DNA from: Channallabes apus
Lineage: Eukaryota > Chordata > Actinopteri > Siluriformes > Clariidae
DNA: 64,000 bases
Direction of reading: 5' to 3'
NCBI GenBank assembly: GCA_030522415.1
Contig: CM060109.1
Span: 28,042,392 to 28,106,391 of the forward strand
In this document: positions 23,280 to 35,086 of the stretch, one piece after another
Layout of the letters: each line of letters opens with the position of its first letter
Numbering within the stretch: the stretch's first letter is position 1
The notes under the pieces: model-generated
The model's database searches: none
The model's input: only the letters and a program-made list of their open reading frames with translations
Told to the model about the DNA's origin: nothing
Position numbers and translations under genes: made by a program

Positions 23280-24233
23280 CACACACAGAATAATAAGAAT
23301 AATTATGATGATTTATTATTATTTATTCATTTATTTTTACTGCCAATTTCTTGCGGTAAACGACAGTGTATAACTTCAGGATCTACAATATCAAGGAAGA
23401 TTAATTTAGGTACTGTAAACAGGGCATTTTATTTCAAATTGTAATCCAAAAGATTTCACACAAAAGAACATACAGTACATACAGTAATACAACAAAAACA
23501 AGAGTGCTCCAAGTGACTCCAAGTCAGAAGTGACTCCTAGGCCTACTCAAAAGATATACAAAGGGCATGTTTATAAATTCAATCTAACAAAGGATGCGGG
23601 AGAGTACCCAACCTTTATCAGGATTCTATAGGCAATGCAGAAACCATTAATAAAACACATTGTCAAATGGCTCTCTCCAGGGAGAATGCCATGAATTAAC
23701 ACCTCACTGAGTTCGAGAATCTGAGCTGCAACATGGATTTCCCGGTTTACACATTATACAATCATATTCAATCACAGGTGTATGATAGATATAACCACAG
23801 GCACACTCGATCGCACACAAAGTGCGAAACAGATGAGACGAGTGTAAGAGTGCTGCAATAACAGAAGAGAAAAGAGAATGTGAGAGGCCAGCACTCTATT
23901 ATTTATGTAGCTAGAAGGATTCACACAGCATGGGGAGCATTCTGCAAGGCTGTTCCTTACCGTTATGCAAGTCATTCAACACAAGCCAGTAGCATACATG
24001 CATTACATTTTAACAACATCAATTTACAGCTTTATTACTTTTGTTAAAATGAAGATTTCTGCATTCCTATACATGCTATGGTGTATTCTCTTGCCCTTAT
24101 GTCATGTATTTTTGTTCTTAGATTTCCATTTTATTCTCTCCCCAATGCACTAAAGGGCTTTGCAAAAACACACACCTCAAATGTTCTTGTTGCCTTTGAA
24201 GTCATTCCTTCAGCTAATACAAAAGGGAGAGAA
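23280..24233. other. Intergenic, no feature recognised
   Basis: AT-rich sequence. The short ORFs here show no recognisable domain. Confidence 0.55.
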
Positions 24234-24241
24234 ACTAAGGG

Positions 24242-24724
24242 TAGGGCTGGGCGGTATACCTTTTCATACCGAATACCGGTATTTTTACAGACGGGGCCTG
24301 GCTACGACAAGAAAAGCAAACGGTGGAACGATATTACCAATGCTATTACTTTCCACTTAGCTAAAGACATGGTACCACTTAATACTCTAATATTAATACT
24401 GAAGTAATAATATTAATGTTTCACAAAGTGAAAAGCTTCACTCCTTTACCCGTTTGAAGTCATGAATTCTGATTTCTTCACCTCATTTACAATTATGAGT
24501 CACCTCTTTGTGAACAGCAGCATTTTGTCAGACCAATCAAATCTGGGTTAATACTAGTCCGGTCAATGTAAGCCAATATACTGCAGTAATTATTCTTTAA
24601 TTTATTAGGAAATAATTAACACCTAATCATGCATGGGAAAAAAAAATACAGTCAAATACCGTGACATCGATATAATTTTGAAAAATATCGTGATATAAAT
24701 TTTTGGTCATACCGCCCAGCTCTA
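24242..24724. mobile_element. hAT-type MITE, 483 bp, perfect 8-bp TSD
   Basis: The ends are TAGGGCTGGGCGGTATACC and, in reverse, TAGAGCTGGGCGGTATGACC. The duplication actaaggg lies at 24234-24241 and 24725-24732. Subterminal sequence contains CCGGTAT and ATATCG words. No transposase frame. The insertion looks structurally complete. Confidence 0.92.
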
Positions 24725-24883
24725 ACTAAGGGGATAAAAGGCTTCCTCATTGGACAACCTTGAAAATGACCATATCTTTTTTTATCATAGCTGATAAAGT
24801 AGGAAGACTCTCAGCTCTGACTGTCTAGGTCTTTCGGAGGAGACTGACGGCACTGATGCTACATCTAAACAGCAATCTATTTT

Positions 24884-25370
24884 TCAATTCAATTCAATTT
24901 TCTTTGTATAGCGCTTTTAACAATTGACATTGTCTCAAAACAGCTTTACACAATCAAAAGAACTATTTAAGTTTGTATGGAATGTGAATGTATGAATCAA
25001 AATGGTCAGATTGGTGAGCAAGCCGAGGGTGACAGTGGCAAGGAAAAACTCCCTGAGATGGTAATAGGAAGAAACCTTGAGAGGAATTAGACTCAACAGG
25101 GAACCCATCCTCATCTGGGTGAAACAGATAGCAGGAAATTATCTGCATTTATACAGTGTGTTAGGTGGCAGGCAGTTCAGCTATAATAGTTGATGTTAAT
25201 TGATGTTAAAATGGAGTCCAGGTAGTTATTGGAGACTCAGGTAGACTTGTAGAAAGTTCCAGTCCTGAACTATCGAATTGTCAAGTCCTCAGAGAAACAG
25301 CTGACAACACCAGTCGAGGCCAGAACCGTCTTCTAAGTAGATAGAATCATCTCCAAACACCAGACACATT
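24884..25370 (-). mobile_element. LINE 3' end, diverged subfamily, minus strand
   Basis: Read on the minus strand it ends gtatagcgctt-like sequence plus a TTGAA tail (attcaattcaattcaattt on the plus strand at 24884). It also contains ccttgccactgtcaccctcg and agggagtttttccttgccac words shared with the LINE 3' UTR at 18450-18540. It is more divergent than the copies at 16864 and 51261. Only the 3' UTR is present. Confidence 0.75.
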
Positions 25371-25839
25371 TCTGTGCTCATGTATGATTGGCTTCCATAT
25401 CTGATTTCATATGTGCGCAAATACGCTGTACTGCGATTATATTGAAACAGACTTTTGAGTCAAGTGTTCTTAGAAATGATCCCAGGCCATAATGTAAACA
25501 TTCCCTGGGAGGTTTGAGGTGAGTTGTAAAGAGCCGAGTCTCTCTGCTCTACATGCAGTACTTTTAGTTACCTGAAAACCACTATAGTTCTGCATCATTC
25601 TGCATTCTTAAAACCATTTAATTTCCATTTTCTCAGAGGTATGTCCTTTCCTTTCACTTCTGTTATTTCTACTATGGACATTTTCTGTAATTAATAAGGC
25701 CATGCGCATCCTGTAGAATGCAGAGAGGGACTCCCCAAGCACACCAAGCCCATTTAGTTATGCGGTCATAGTTAGTCCTGCCGGAGTTCCTGCTTGCACT
25801 GCACTAAATAAACATTGACCTTATGCGTTTACGTGACTG
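25371..25839. other. Intergenic, no feature recognised
   Basis: No gene, repeat or RNA gene could be supported here. Confidence 0.5.
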
Positions 25840-26483
25840 TGACCATACCTAACTGTTATTTCTCCTTCTCTTTCCTCTTCTACCCTGTCCCTATGTCCCT
25901 GTCTCCCTATTGAGCAACACATGTCTCCCCTCAGCTGCCAGGGATCCAGACACCCTCTGCCCTCTGGACCTGTCTGACTTGTCCTGGTGCCCCGCTTCTG
26001 GTTGGAGATCTCATTGTGTTGTCTGCTTGGGATGCGTGTGGTGATTGGGGATGGTTCCACTTTACCATCTAGACTGTCCTGATGCTGACAGCTGTTCTCT
26101 GTGGAATTTCCTACAGTCTAGCTGAGCCTCCAATAACGAACTGGACTCCATACTAACTTAGAAATCAACTTATTATATTGACCTTCCAGCCTCCTACACA
26201 TAACAGGGAACGCATCCTCATTTGGGTGATAACCGATAGCATGTCTGCAAAACAATCCCTGCTGAGTCTAGCTCCTCTCAAGGTTTCTTCCTTTTGCCAT
26301 CTCAGGGAATTTTTCCCTTGCCACCGTCGCTCTCGGCTTGCTCATCAGGGACAATCTGACCATTTTGATTCATTCGCATTTTTCACATTACCTACAAATT
26401 TCTATCATTTTCTTTTAATTGTGTACAGTTGCTTGGCGATAATGCCAATTTTTATAGAAATAAATGTTAATTGAATTGAAATG
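25840..26483 (+). mobile_element. LINE 3' end, diverged subfamily, plus strand
   Basis: Carries ctcctctcaaggtttcttcc, tttttcccttgccaccgtcg and ggcttgctcatcaggg, and ends in ataaatgttaattgaattga. These are the 3' UTR hallmarks of the same LINE class as 16864-18793. No RT frame remains. Confidence 0.75.
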
Positions 26484-27183
26484 TAACATACACTACACAG
26501 CCTCTTATTCCACTAGAATGAAATGTAGGGACAGGACGAAGGAGATTTGTGTAAAATGCAAGTTCTGGCTGTGAAATCATAGAGCATCAAGGCAAACTTA
26601 AGCATTGGGTGATTGATGTAAATATGAATGGCTAGCAAAAGCACCTCAACATTCAGTTTACCCAGCATTATTTTTGTGAAATAGTATGCAGGTGATTTCT
26701 GACACATTGCATGCCACACTAGATACCACCACTGTTGTGCTGAAAAAAAAAATCTTGTGACTCGCGGATTGCTGGCATGCTGCTTGAATGCACACACTGA
26801 GGCATGTTGAGGGGGTGGTCTTAGCACCTTTGAAGTGTGATCTCTGGATAAAAGCGCGTTTTAAGTGTCTTAAGCTCAGTAAAAATTGTTTAAAAAGGGT
26901 CTCAGAGGAAGTTAACAGTGCTTTAAAGTGAAGGGGAAGAAGAAAGAAAGTGAAAATAAAACTAGTGGGACAAAGTGTCTAGGACTGTTTGGGGTGGGAG
27001 AGCAGCAGTGTGTGAAAGTTATCAGCTCCATGGATGAATTCACACCTTCATTAGCAACAAGGCCATACATTATTCAAACCTTTAGGTCTCAATTCTCTTC
27101 GAACGGATGGATGGAACATTGTCCAAATCTGAAAACTCCAGCCCAGGGAAACGGATTACCGCTCACATGTGCGTTTGAGCCAC
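26484..27183. other. Intergenic, no feature recognised
   Basis: The longest frame here (26928-27266) encodes a 112-residue lysine-rich start with no recognisable domain, and it runs into the segmental duplication. I do not support it as a gene. Confidence 0.5.
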
Positions 27184-27561
27184 AACAAATATTTAAGAGA
27201 CATTTGTCCCGACAATTTGATCCTGATAAGATAATTATTTGCTTTAGAGAACATGTTTACTTTTGAGGAAGGTTGTCAAAGCATGTCTTTAAAGAGCCAA
27301 TCTTTGTGCAACTTGCCAAACTGTTCAGAGTTTGACCGACACCCATGAGCATAAACATCTTCAGAGTTTTATAAGACAATTAAACAGAACCATCCAAACG
27401 GACAATGAGCAATATACAACTTTTACATCTCCACCTGCCTTTTAAATAATGGTGACCACGTTCTAGTGGTTATGGAAAAAGCTTTGGCATATAATGATGC
27501 CAGGCCCAACCAGTTTCATTCATTCATATTATTTATACACTTATACATCTCTTGTTTCGTT

Positions 27562-27969
27562 GCATTTATTTTTTTCCCCCAGATTTTCTCCCTAATTTAG
27601 TCGTATCCAATTCCTCCTCGTCACTAGGGGGCTCCCACATTAAGCTTACTACTGCCACTGAAGACCATCAACGTTTCCTCTGAATCACGTGATGCCAGCC
27701 GACCGCATCTTTTCGAACTGCTCGCTCACGCACCGTTGGGGCGGCGTAAAACACTCGGAGGACAGCTCCGTCCGCTTGCGCTAGCTCACAGACGCCCTTG
27801 ATTGGCTGTAGAGCCGTGATCAATGTGGGAGCACCAAGTACCTCTCATCCCTCCCCTCTGAGAGAGCTAGGCCTTCGGCTGCGAAAGGTTACAGCATCAC
27901 CTGGGAATCGAACTCGCAATCTCCAGATGATAAGGCTTTACCACTTTACCACTGCGCCACTCGGAGGCC
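27562..27969 (-). repeat. tRNA-derived SINE (in duplication unit 1)
   Basis: On the minus strand the head is ggcctccgagtggcgcagtg and the B box gttcgattccc. The 3' part is gacgaggaggaattggatac, ending with gagaaaatctggggg and a poly(A). The direct repeat gtttcgtt flanks it (27554-27561 and 27970-27977). The head has a tandem ggtaaagtggtaaagc duplication between the A and B boxes. Confidence 0.85.
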
Positions 27970-29210
27970 GTTTCGTTCCAGTTTTTAATAATTTATTCTT
28001 CATGCAAACCAGCTTTACAGAAATTTGGACAAAAAAATCTGAATCTCCTATCTGGAAATTCTAATCCCGAATGAACTAACCAGAAGCAACTATGATGAGC
28101 AAACACTTCCTCATTGCAAGGATGAAACCTTAAATAATTACAGTACACAGTTATAGATGAGAAAATATACCAAATGTGTTGCAATATGTCTCTCTATGGC
28201 CTAGAGAGGGGATGTCCTGAGACTATTCGTCACAAGAGCAGTTAATAGGTGTGTTTATCAGGCAACAAAGGTCATTTAACCAAAAGGTTTAGTAAGTGTT
28301 ATAAAGACAAAGCAGTGTTGTGTAAGTGTTGTGAAGACTGAGGACAATTCTCCATTTATAATACTCAAATATTGCATTATATGATCAAAATAGTATTCAA
28401 ACAGCAGAATGAGCTTCGACAGCCAGACTCTGCATACATTTATTCGTCTGCTCTTTACCTCCGAGTAAAGTGCTGCCTGACAATAAAGGCATGGCAGTTA
28501 ATCTGATGTTATCTTGTACCTCAAGCATGAAATATTCATGAAACTCTGCAGTAACCCCTTATAAGCAAGGTTTAATGCCACACTAAATATTGATGCCAAT
28601 GCAGCAAAATGTTTCAGAACCTTTATGTGGAAAGTATAACTTTCATTAAAAACTCATTAAAAACTCAAACCTGAAGCCTGCGCTAAAATCACAATGAAAT
28701 AAAAACAAATAAAACTATTCCCATGAGTTCTGGCAGGAAACAAAATCACCACATGGTCAATTCAATAAAACTGAATTTTTATAATGAACAAGTGTCGTGT
28801 TGCAACAACAGTCAGACTGCTCCTAGGACTTCTACTCTTAGGTCAACCATTAAACCCGGTGGTTGTGTAAAACTAAAGCATGTACATGTAAGCAGCTTGA
28901 TGTGGTTGCAACTCTTGGTTTGCAGTTGTTGCATGCATTGCACTACTCGCTCTGCACTTTTAGTTCATGCATTCATGGCAGAGAAAACCAAACATGTGGC
29001 GCAAGTAAATATAAAGATATATATATAAAAAGTCTGAAGATCATCTGTCTCATGAGGCAGAGCCATGCAGTGCTCAGGCCTTTCACCTTAAACATGCAAC
29101 TCTCTTGAATGTAATCAGGAGAAGAATGTCAGATGATTATCTATTTTTTATGTAAATAGATCTGCTATTTATCATTTAGGCTCAATTTATTTTATTATGT
29201 GATTTCTTTA

Positions 29211-29299
29211 TACACAACTAGTCCAAATGTTTGGGCACACCTTCTAATTCTTTAGCATATCTTTATTTTTTCTACACTGTACATCTAATCTGTGGTGCA
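29211..29299 (-). mobile_element. Tc1-like relic end (unit 1)
   Basis: Contains agtccaaatgtttgggcaca and tctacactgtacatctaatc. The latter phrase is shared with 33662-33690 in unit 2, where transposase-like coding follows. In unit 1 the continuation is replaced by an (AT)n run and a hAT element. Confidence 0.6.

Positions 29300-29373
<74 letters not shown>
29300..29373. repeat. (TA)n(GA)n microsatellite
   Basis: About 25 TA units followed by about 11 GA units. Confidence 0.96.
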
Positions 29374-29599
29374 TTAAAAAAAAAAAATAAAAAAAATAAA
29401 AAAACACTGACATTCAGTTGTTAAGAATGACCTCAATTTTAAATTCTCTTAAATTAATTCAACTTAATAATAAGAATAGACTTCTAGATTATGATATTTT
29501 TAATTGAAGTGTCTACTACATCCTTTTCACGGTTTACTTCGATCCTCTCGTGTGTATTTTATCCTTTTTTTTGTCTCAATAAAAGAAATAATAAAAATA

Positions 29600-30709
29600 A
29601 ATATATAGACCATTTTGCTATACTAGACAGACAGACATTCTCGTAATACGGCGACGTAGGGAGAGAAAAACTCGCCGCTACTGGGTTCACTCTGTTTATT
29701 TTGCCCTTTTTCCGCATTTCCCTCTGTATAGCATGTAGGATCATGGGATATATCCGGTCCTCCGAAGTGTAAAATGAACGTGGAGAAAACGAACTAGAAG
29801 TGTTTTCCTTGCGTTCGTTGGGATTTGAGCACCAAGAAAAAGCTGCATGCAACGTTTTTTTTTTTGACACCGTATAAACGCGCAGCCGGACAAACGCACG
29901 TCACCAAAGCCCGTGTGAACACTCATTGACTCCTATGTGTAGAAAACCCTCTGCACTTCATCCTCGCTCACTGGACACTACGAACGGCAAAAAACGCTCG
30001 ATTTTAACGCCCTCACCAATGAACTACACCACCGAAACGGTGCGAGCTGCTCTGCGTAGTCTGTGACGTCATCGCGCACAAAACGTCCCACTTCATTGGC
30101 TGGCGTTGTTCATTGGTGAGGCATCGGCCAATAAAATGACTTCATTCCCACCCCAGTCCCGCCCCCGACTCTGCTCTCTCAGTTCGCATTTACAAGTGCA
30201 CAAGTGAGTTTTGCTACAGGAATATCGCAAAATGAGTAGCAAAAGTCAGAGCGCTGGGATTTGAGGTTGTACTGCCAGATCTGAGAGGTTGTGAGCGCCG
30301 ACTTGTGGTTGTACAGCGAAACTGAAGTAAAGCGCAAAGATAAATGTGTAGTACACAATTGTGCCTGTCATTTTGTTTATGTGAATGACACTTTACACAT
30401 TTGTCACTATTAATCTGCAACTTCGAATTTAAAACACAGGTGTTCACATCAGAGCTGTGAGTATAAATTTCAACTTACAAATACAACTATTAATTTTACA
30501 AGTTCTCACATTCAAATTTGCAAGCTCTCGGGTTTTGCTACTGTTTTACCTTCATACGCGAGCGACTGTGTATCTGTGTGTATTGGTGCATCTTGTGGTC
30601 ACGCTCCTCAATAACGTGAGCAGCCCAACTAATCGATAACGGCATTCGTTGACAACGAATTTCATTATCGATAATTATCGATTTTATCGATTAGTTGTTG
30701 CAGCCCTAC
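29600..30709. mobile_element. Non-autonomous hAT element, copy 1 (AATCGAT-type end)
   Basis: The right end reads ttatcgattagttgttgcag plus cccta, the typical hAT end seen also at 38746 and 54930. Blocks such as gtaggatcatgggatatatc and cactctgtttattttgccct are shared with 38746-39420 (reverse) and 54463-54930. The left end is not recognisable. A 500-bp central block (about 30010-30540) is absent from the other two copies. Confidence 0.8.
30018..30170. promoter_or_regulatory. Promoter-like cluster (CRE, CCAAT, GC box)
   Basis: Within 150 bp there is a full CRE palindrome (tgacgtca, 30064-30071). CCAAT boxes or their reverse lie at about 30017, 30095, 30112 and 30128, and there is a GC box (cccgcccccg, 30158-30167). 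The block is CpG-rich in an AT-rich area. This combination is typical of polymerase II core promoters. No gene start can be assigned to it, and it lies in a block unique to one hAT copy. Confidence 0.4.
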
Positions 30710-31396
30710 ACAGATGTACACAATGTACCAATCTATATATTTAATCAGCCTATCTTAACAAGATATTGAAATCTTAAAAATATAACCTGCTATGAAGAAC
30801 ATTATATCACAGTCAGTTATAGAACTCAACCAAGATTTTTGTTCCGTCATATTGTAAAGTGTGACAAGTAATTAACAAAAATAAGACCAGTGTTATTTCA
30901 CATACTAAGGGATGGACAAGGGAGGCTCTGGCCCCTATGTATACATGGCTCTGCAGGGCATGTACAGTACTGTGCTGTGGGTTGCATGGTGGGGCCTCTG
31001 TGAAATGGACTTGTATTTAACAAATATTTAAGAGACATTTGTCCTGACAATTTGATCCTGATAAGATAATTATTTGCTTTAGAGAACATGTTTACTTTTG
31101 AGGAAGGTTGTCAAAGCATGTCTTTAAAGAGCCAATCTTTGTGCAACTTGCCAAACTGTTCAGAGTTTGACCGACACCCATGAGCATAAACATCTTCAGA
31201 GTTTTATAAGGCAATTAAACAGAACCATCCAAACGGACAATGAGCAATATACAACTTTTACATCTCCACCTGCCTTTTAAATAATGGTGACCACGTTCTA
31301 GTGGTTATGGAAAAAGCTTTGGCATATAATGATGCCAGGCCCAACCAGTTTCATTCATTCATATTATTTATACACTTATACATTTCTTGTTTCGTT

Positions 31397-31806
31397 GCAT
31401 TTATTTTTTTCCCCCCCAGATTTTCTCCCTAATTTAGTCGTATCCAATTCCTCCTCGTCACTAGGGGGCTCCCACATTAAGCTTACTACTGCCACTGAAG
31501 ACCATCAACGTTTCCTCTGAATCACGTGACGCCAGCCGACCGCATCTTTTCGAACTGCTCGCTCACGCACCGTTGGGGCGGCGTAAAACACTCGGAGGAC
31601 AGCTCCTTCCGCTTGCGCTAGCTCACAGACGCCCCTGATTGGCTGTAGAGCCGTGATCAATGTGGGAGCACCAAGTACCTCTCATCCCTCCCCTCTGAGA
31701 GAGCTAGGCCTTCGGCTGCGAAAGGTTACAGCATCACCTGGGAATCGAACTCGCAATCTCCAGATGATAAGGCTTTACCACTTTACCACTGCGCCACTCG
31801 GAGGCC
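31397..31806 (-). repeat. Same SINE, copy in duplication unit 2
   Basis: Identical in layout and flanks to the SINE at 27562-27969, so it was copied by the segmental duplication rather than inserted again. It differs by a few substitutions and two extra C residues in the tail. Confidence 0.88.
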
Positions 31807-32859
31807 GTTTCGTTCCAGTTTTTAATAATTTATTCTTCATGCAAACCAGCTTTACAGAAATTTGGACAAAAAAATCTGAATCTCCTATCTGGAAATTCTA
31901 ATCCCGAATGAACTAACCAGAAGCAACTATGATGAGCAAACACTTCCTCATTGCAAGGATGAAACCTTAAATAATTACAGTACACAGTTATAGATGAGAA
32001 AATATACCAAATGTGTTGCAATAGTCTCTCTATGGCCTAGAGAGGGGATGTCCTGAGACTATTCGTCACAAGAGCAGTTAATAGGTGTGTTTATCAGGCA
32101 ACAAAGGTCATTTAACCAAAAGGTTTAGTAAGTGTTATAAAGACAAAGCAGTGTTGTGTAAGTGTTGTGAAGACTGAGGACAATTCTCCATTTATAATAC
32201 TCAAATATTGCATTATATGATCAAAATAGTATTCAAACAGCAGAATGAGCTTCGACAGCCAGACTCTGCATACATTTATTCGTCTGCTCTTTACCTCCGA
32301 GTAAAGTGCTGCCTGACAATAAAGGCATGGCAGTTAATCTGATGTTATCTTGTACCTCAAGCATGAAATATTCATGAAACTCTGCAGTAACCCCTTATAA
32401 GCAAGGTTTAATGCCACACTAAATATTGATGCCAATGCAGCAAAATGTTTCAGAACCTTTATGTGGAAAGTATAACTTTCATTAAAAACTCATTAAAAAC
32501 TCAAACCTGAAGCCTGCGCTAAAATCACAATGAAATAAAAACAAATAAAACTATTCCCATGAGTTCTGGCAGGAAACAAAATCACCACATGGTCAATTCA
32601 ATAAAACTGAATTTTTATAATGAACAAGTGTCGTGTTGCAACAACAGTCAGACTGCTCCTAGGACTTCTACTCTTAGGTCAACCATTAAACCCGGTGGTT
32701 GTGTAAAACTAAAGCATGTACATGTAAGCAGCTTGATGTGGTTGCAACTCTTGGTTTGCAGTTGTTGCATGCATTGCACTACTCGCTCTGCACTTTTAGT
32801 TCATGCATTCATGGCAGAGAAAACCGAACATGTGGCGCAACTATATATTTATATATATT

Positions 32860-32958
32860 AGGGTTGTTCCGATTCCGATACTGGACACACACATATATAT
32901 ACATATACACATATATATATACATACATACATACATACATACACATATATATATATAT

Positions 32959-33017
<59 letters not shown>

Positions 33018-33135
33018 CATACACACATACATACACACACACACACACTGTACAGATACACACCCAGTACTTAGTATCGGCCGATACCCTGAGCCCAAGT
33101 ATCGGAATCGGGAGGGGAAAAAATGGTATCGGAAC

Positions 33136-33136
<1 letters not shown>
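32860..33136. mobile_element. hAT-type element fragment (GGTTGTTCCGAT end) with (TA)n
   Basis: Left end tagggttgttccgattccga; the right portion has tatcggccgataccctgagc and ggtatcggaaca, which mirrors the left end. The middle is expanded by (TA)n, (CATA)n and (AC)n arrays. Confidence 0.6.
32881..33052. repeat. (TA)n/(CATA)n/(AC)n compound microsatellite
   Basis: A complex array of TA, ACATAC and AC units. Four overlapping ORFs rich in Ile-Tyr or Cys-Val come from it and are not genes. Confidence 0.95.

Positions 33137-33137
<1 letters not shown>

Positions 33138-33166
<29 letters not shown>
33138..33166. repeat. (TA)n microsatellite
   Basis: About 14 TA units at the boundary between two element fragments. 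Confidence 0.93.
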
Positions 33167-33171
<5 letters not shown>

Positions 33172-33455
33172 ATCAGAATATCTGCTGAGGTTTTTAAGTC
33201 ATTCATAGTGTTTTGAAGTCTAAATATTTGCAACTTCCTTGACATATAGTTTCTTTTTAGCCTGAATTAGATTTAATTACATCAGACGAATATCTATTAC
33301 CTGTTTATTTTAGTATCATTACATATAAATAAAAAAAATATTTATAGGCAATAATAAAAAAATGCATTTCTCTATGGAAATGTTATATCGCAAGAAATAT
33401 CGTTATCGCAATATTCAACAACGATATCGCATATTTTCCTAAATATGCAGCCCTA
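33167..33455 (+). mobile_element. hAT element of the ATATCG family, 3' fragment
   Basis: Matches 49922-50212 almost base for base (for example tgaagtctaaatatttgcaa and ttacatcagacgaatatcta). It ends cgcatattttcctaaatatg plus cagcccta. The 5' two-thirds are missing. Confidence 0.85.
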
Positions 33456-33456
33456 A

Positions 33457-33650
33457 TTAGCACATATCTGATTTATATCCAATTTATTTCCACATATGAA
33501 GGAGGCCTGAAACCGATCTCGAAATATCGGAATGCATGCGTTTTTTTCCTGTTTACACGGACATAGAACATATCCGATATGTGTCACATATGAGAAAAAA
33601 AAAATCGGAATTGGGTCACATTTACCTGGCAGTGTAAACGTAGCCTTTAT
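33457..33650. mobile_element. MITE-like repeat, copy 2 (reverse of 12198-12893)
   Basis: Reverse match to the start of the repeat at 12198. It ends cagtgtaaacgtagcc, a complete terminus, and the inner part is cut where the ATATCG-family hAT fragment ends. Confidence 0.7.
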
Positions 33651-33659
33651 TTTTTATTT

Positions 33660-33880
33660 CTTTCTACACTGTACATCTAATCTGTGGTGCAGTAACTTCA
33701 TGACTTTTCAGGCTGGTAACTCTTAATGATCTTTTCCTCTGCAGCAGAGGTAAGTTTTGGTCTTGCTTTCCCGGGAAGGTCTTCATGAGAACCAGTTTCA
33801 TCATGGTGTTTAATGGGTTTTGCAAATGCACTCGACAATACTGTTCTTGCAAGAACTATTCCAGTACAGTGCTAAATAAT
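33660..33880 (-). pseudogene. Tc1-like transposase N-terminal relic
   Basis: One minus-strand frame reads HEDLPGKARPKLTSAAEEKI followed by IKSYQPEKS. It matches the linker between the two helix-turn-helix domains of a Tc1-like family (normally with a GRP-type basic linker). Flanking frames are shifted. The same insertion is partly preserved in unit 1 at 29211. Confidence 0.65.
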
Positions 33881-34524
33881 TGCACAGGTCCAAAATTAGG
33901 ATTTCCATTTTTATGGTATTAAATTTTCAGCACTAGCAGGCAATATTATAGGATTACACTAATCTAAAAAACACACAGTGACAGTGACTAATAAAAACAT
34001 GTTAAATATCTTAAAATCCATTCAAAAAGTGTTAGTGTGATTTTATGCAGATAACAAATACAGACTGATGATGTACACAAATGTACACAATGTACCTATC
34101 TATATATTTATCAGCCTATCTTAACAAGATATTGAAATCTTGAAAATATAACCTGCTATGAAGAACATTATATCGCAGTCAGTTATAGAACTCAACCAAG
34201 ATTTTTGTTCCGTCATATTGTAAAGTGTGACAAGTAATTAACAAAAATAAGACCAGTGTTATTTCACATACAAAGGGACGGACAAGGGAGGCTCTGGCCC
34301 CTCTGTACATGGCTCTGCAGGGCATGTACAGTACTGTGCTGTGGGTTGCATGGTGGGACCTCTGTGAAATGGACTTGTTTGTCCAGTGTATCCTATGAAT
34401 CCTTAACTGGATTTGCATCTGTGTAATTAACATCACCTCAGATTCGAGCTGTTATGAAGGTTTTACAAATCACAAGTAGCAGATAGTAGCATCTCAACAT
34501 TAACTGTTTAAAGGAGATTATTGC

Positions 34525-34628
34525 ATATTTTGGACGCCTTCAACAGTGCTTCACAATGTAGAAAGAAATAAAAATCAGGAACAACCATGGAGTTAGAAAG
34601 TGATCCCATATTTTTGAGCGGTAGTGTA
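34525..34628. mobile_element. Tc1-like element terminal fragment
   Basis: Contains aaaatcaggaacaaccatgg and ends atatttttgagcggtagtg, similar to the MITE at 19657-19746. Only one inverted end is present. Confidence 0.6.
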
Positions 34629-35086
34629 GCTGACATGCCAGTGGTCATAATGGTATAATTCATCGGTTTATAGTCCTTAATAAAGACAAAAATTACAGCC
34701 CACACCTCAGAACATTAAAAAGACATTCATTCACCAAGTCTTGTAGAAACAGCGACAGCCACACCTTGCATGACGGACAAACTTTCCTGGAAATTCCCTC
34801 ATATTTATCATCTATTCCACACAGCTACTCTGTGACTATGTGATGAGTAATTGTTTAAGCCAAAACCCTGACTCACGGCGAGTGAGCTGAAAATACATGG
34901 GTTATTACTTCCTCATGGTCAATGCTATTACAGTTTCAGTTTCACTGTATATGATATGGCATTTAGCTAAATATTGTAATCAAGATGTTACTGCATAATT
35001 ATAGTGTTTGTGTGTGTCTGTGTTATTACGATAACATGTTCTCATCATTTACAGATATTGGCATTAAAAACGCACGTTTCGAGAAA

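Larger units (their letters stand above)
27184..31018 (+). repeat. Tandem segmental duplication, unit 1
   Basis: The unit starts aacaaatatttaagagacat and ends gtgaaatggacttgtattt, where unit 2 begins at once with the same aacaaatatttaagagacat. The first part (27184-29005) matches 31019-32841 with only scattered substitutions and 1-bp indels. The last part (about 30716-31018) matches 34078-34378. The middle differs because of separate transposon insertions and deletions. Confidence 0.9.
31019..34378 (+). repeat. Tandem segmental duplication, unit 2
   Basis: Direct repeat of 27184-31018. It shares the SINE copy, the same cluster of short ORFs and the flanking gcaagaacattat-type context. The middle, 32842-34077, holds other inserted elements and a stretch of Tc1 relic (33660-33880) that unit 1 has largely lost. 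Confidence 0.9.

Noticed and set aside
27900..27969. A tRNA gene on the minus strand
   Set aside because: The A and B boxes belong to the head of a SINE with a long non-tRNA body and a copy at 31737. The region between the boxes does not fold as a tRNA.
27570..31806. Small ORFs of 60-100 codons repeated in both duplication units
   Set aside because: Identical because the DNA is duplicated. They sit on SINE and non-coding sequence and show no domain.
32699..33245. Several ORFs of 67-169 codons on both strands with Ile-Tyr repeats
   Set aside because: They arise from the (TA)n/(CATA)n array inside transposon fragments. No conserved domain.
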